Shown: positions 13,617-15,208 of the stretch, piece by piece
How positions within the stretch are numbered: position 1 is the stretch's first letter
How the letters are laid out: each line of letters opens with the position of its first letter
The notes under the pieces: generated by a model
The model's database searches: none
Told to the model about the DNA's origin: nothing
The model's input: the letters and a program-made list of their open reading frames with translations, nothing else
From: Bryobacterales bacterium
GTDB lineage: Bacteria > Acidobacteriota > Terriglobia > Bryobacterales > Bryobacteraceae
Assembly (NCBI GenBank): GCA_025462985.1
Contig: JAOAPP010000644.1
Coordinates: forward strand, 1-15,208
Reading direction: 5' to 3'
DNA: 15,208 nucleotides
Program-made: the position numbers and the translations under genes

Positions 13617-14513
13617 CTATGCCAACTGCTTGGATGATGCTGTCGAGGCCGGCAGCGGACCGCCCGTGCGGCGTAGCGCCAACTGAAATGCGTCCGCCAA
13701 AGTTGCCTTGGTAGTCACATCGGCCAAGTCCACGCCCAGGTGGATGATGGTCTGCGCGATCTGCGGCCGGATACCGCTGATGATGCAATCGGCGCCCATC
13801 AGGCGAGCCGCGGCCACTGTCTTCAGCAGATGCTGCGCCACAAGTGTATCCACCGTGGGAACGCCGGTGATGTCGATGATTGCGATGGTGGCGCTATGTG
13901 CAACGATCGCCTCCAGTAGGTTCTGCATCACCACCTGGGTTCGGCTACTGTCGAGGGTGCCGATTAGCGGCAATGCCAGGATGTCCTTCCACAGCTTCAC
14001 CACAGGCGTCGACAGGTCCATCAACTCCTGCTGCTGGCGTCGGATGATCTCTTCCCGGCTTCGCTGAAAGATTTCGGTCGTTTGCAGGCCCAAACCGTCG
14101 ATCAGAGCTGTCGCGTGCCAAAGCTCCTCCGCCAGAGCTTCGGGCTCGCCGGCCAACTCCTTCTTCAGAAGCCCAAACAGGGGCCTCTTGAAGGAAAACA
14201 AAAAGGTGGCTGTTTCCGTTGGAGAGGTACCCTCCTCCGCCCGGCTGCGAGAGAGTTCGGTCAGGAACTCATGCATGCGGCTCCATTCCGAACTCTTAAG
14301 GTCCTGCAAGCTGCCGTCTTGAACGCCCCGCGCGAGAGCCGTGACGAACGTCCGGGCATCTTCATGCAATTGCTGTCTTGACCTGGAGCCTGTCCGGCCT
14401 CCAGCCGAAGCACTCAGCGACTCAATCCAGTCCGCGAGCAGCGAGCTTTGTTCCCTAATTAAAATCTCAGGCAGTCTGGACCTTGAAGAGGGCGTAAAGT
14501 TCTCCTGTTTCAT
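13617..14513 (-). CDS. rsbR: RsbR-type stressosome sensor (RsbRD-like N-terminus plus STAS)
   Basis: First gene of the stressosome operon, 298 residues. Residues 1-160 are all-helical and hydrophilic, like the RsbRD N-terminal domain, with no visible globin or PAS motif and no membrane segment. A helix (152-168) leads into the STAS domain (about 169-285), which begins LSTPVVKLWKDILALPLIGTLDSSR and continues IIDITGVPTVDTLVAQHLLK. Thr223 matches the RsbRA phosphosite Thr205. The position of the second site, Thr171, holds Ser189; this assignment uses the 34-residue spacing and the flanking sequence. The C-terminal GADCIISGIRPQIAQTIIHLGVDL is typical. The start at ATG 14513 has only a distant GGAG upstream. 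The signal sensed is unknown. Confidence 0.92.
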   Translation of the reverse strand: MKQENFTPSSRSRLPEILIREQSSLLADWIESLSASAGGRTGSRSRQQLHEDARTFVTALARGVQDGSLQDLKSSEWSRMHEFLTELSRSRAEEGTSPTETATFLFSFKRPLFGLLKKELAGEPEALAEELWHATALIDGLGLQTTEIFQRSREEIIRRQQQELMDLSTPVVKLWKDILALPLIGTLDSSRTQVVMQNLLEAIVAHSATIAIIDITGVPTVDTLVAQHLLKTVAAARLMGADCIISGIRPQIAQTIIHLGVDLADVTTKATLADAFQLALRRTGGPLPASTASSKQLA

Positions 14514-14675
14514 ACGGCCGCGTTCCGGCTCCGTCCGAGGCTTTACCGGCTGGGCCGCATACGAGATTACGAAGAGTCCATTGTAGTACTCGGCAGATGT
14601 ATGTACGTCACGTTTGAGTTGTCCCTTGACTAGCTGTCAAATCTCTATTATCTTGATAGACACGTAGCAGAAACC
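14514..14675. promoter_or_regulatory. Divergent control region between the stressosome operon and the PIG-L gene
   Basis: The region must hold promoters in both directions. On the plus strand TTGACT (14626-14631) and TATCTT (14649-14654) are 17 bases apart and would serve the PIG-L gene. On the minus strand TACAAT (14585-14580) is a good -10 for rsbR, but no good -35 lies at the right distance. An inverted repeat TTGAC-N5-GTCAA (14626-14640) covers the plus-strand -35, and TATC-TT-GATA (14649-14658) covers the -10, so a repressor could act here. All of this is by eye and is provisional. Confidence 0.4.
14626..14640. repeat. Inverted repeat TTGAC-N5-GTCAA, possible operator
   Basis: Both 5-base arms match perfectly around the spacer TAGCT. 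The site overlaps the proposed -35 box of the PIG-L promoter and is followed 8 bases later by the small palindrome TATCTTGATA (14649-14658). The regulator is unknown; no regulator gene lies in the window next to it. Confidence 0.4.
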
Positions 14676-15208
14676 ATGAGCAGCATTCCGCTTTCGAAAT
14701 TCCTCAGTTCAGAAACAGGTACCGACATAGGCAACCTGCTGGAGCGCCCATCCGGGACTCAGGCATTGAACATCGTCTGCGTGGGTGCCCACCCCGATGA
14801 CGCCGAGTCCGGCTGCGGCGGAACGTTGGCAAAGCTGGCTGCGCTGGGCCACAACGTCACCGTGCTTTGCCTGACGCGGGGAGAAGCCGGCATCCGCGAG
14901 GCCGAGCATCACACTGCCGCCACGATACGAAGCGCCGAGGCCATACGCGCTTGCGAACTGCTCGGTGTCCGGATTGTCTTTTCAGATCAGATGGACGGAC
15001 AAACCGGTACGGAACACCGGCGTTCCGTGGAATTCAGCAACCTGTTGGCGAGTCTTTCCCCCGACATCGTGTTTACGCACTGGCCGCTCGACACGCACCG
15101 CGATCATAGAACCGCTGCCGTATTGGCTTACGAGGCCTGGCAGCGCGCCTCAGAAAGCTTCGCGCTGGTCTACTACGAGGTGATGGCCGGCATTCAGACG
15201 CATCACTT
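14676..15208 (+). CDS. PIG-L family deacetylase (LmbE-like), 5' part
   Basis: The frame is open from ATG 14676 to the window edge, giving 177 residues without a stop; the gene is cut by the window. The family removes N-acetyl groups from sugar substrates (GlcNAc-PI, bacillithiol or mycothiol precursors, others) with a zinc ion. Zinc motifs are present: His39-Pro-Asp41-Asp42 in VGAHPDDAE, and His141/His144 in THWPLDTHRDHR. The segment LTRGEAGIR (67-74) is also typical. About 30 residues precede the core, and no lipoprotein or signal peptide is seen, so it is probably cytoplasmic. A start further downstream (for example near the LNIVCVGAHPDD strand) is not supported by a better ribosome site. 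The substrate cannot be told from sequence. Confidence 0.9.
   Translation, partial: MSSIPLSKFLSSETGTDIGNLLERPSGTQALNIVCVGAHPDDAESGCGGTLAKLAALGHNVTVLCLTRGEAGIREAEHHTAATIRSAEAIRACELLGVRIVFSDQMDGQTGTEHRRSVEFSNLLASLSPDIVFTHWPLDTHRDHRTAAVLAYEAWQRASESFALVYYEVMAGIQTHH

Noticed and set aside
13609..13788. N-terminal extension of RsbS to 191 residues
   Set aside because: The added part is the rsbR end read in another frame, with no STAS features; a good ribosome site favours TTG 13608.
14626..14651. TTGACT and TATTAT as a promoter pair
   Set aside because: The spacing is only 14 bases; the pair with TATCTT at 17 bases is more plausible.

Overview
The window looks like a piece of an Acidobacteriota chromosome. 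This is an inference from several signs: moderately high GC, a decayed Oar-like TonB receptor tail beside a GH36-type glycosidase, a PBP1B-like class A penicillin-binding protein with a basic, proline-rich tail, and many signalling genes. No rRNA, tRNA, CRISPR array, transposase or phage gene was seen.

Left part (1-5300, all + strand). A GH36/GH27-like glycosidase frame has an in-frame stop just ahead of its only plausible start, so it is probably cut at the 5' end. Next comes the frameshifted C-terminal tail of a TonB-dependent receptor, closed by a strong intrinsic terminator at 1801-1833. Then come a bifunctional peptidoglycan synthase, a small unidentified membrane protein, and a GlsB/YeaQ/YmgE-family membrane protein with its own promoter.

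Middle part (5400-8808, + strand). Three genes are joined by two 1-base TGATG stop/start overlaps. They are a receiver domain fused to a glutaredoxin-like domain and a thioredoxin-reductase-like flavoprotein, a histidine kinase with a degenerate cyclic-nucleotide-binding-like domain, and a small UBP-type zinc finger protein. Together they look like a two-component pathway whose regulator is itself an NAD(P)H/FAD enzyme. Both places where redox cysteines would be expected lack them.

Right part (8824-14513, - strand). This is a six-gene stressosome operon, in transcription order: rsbR-like (RsbRD type), rsbS, rsbT, an RsbT-like ATPase fused to an RsbX/SpoIIE-type phosphatase, an RsbT-like ATPase fused to a hybrid histidine kinase and receiver, and a receiver-histidine kinase. 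Genes overlap or are under 10 bases apart. No sigma factor, RsbV or RsbU is present, so the output probably goes into the two kinases. Stress sensed by RsbR/RsbS would release RsbT, the phosphatase fusion would reset RsbR/RsbS, and the hybrid kinases would carry the signal on.

Right edge (14514-15208). A 162-base divergent intergenic region holds a short inverted repeat and candidate promoter elements. It is followed by the 5' part of a PIG-L-family deacetylase that runs off the window.

Several starts were set from the sequence itself: 11810 for the large hybrid kinase (TAAGGAGGAT directly before the ATG), TTG at 13608 for rsbS, ATG at 8500 for the zinc finger protein and GTG at 1941 for the penicillin-binding protein.
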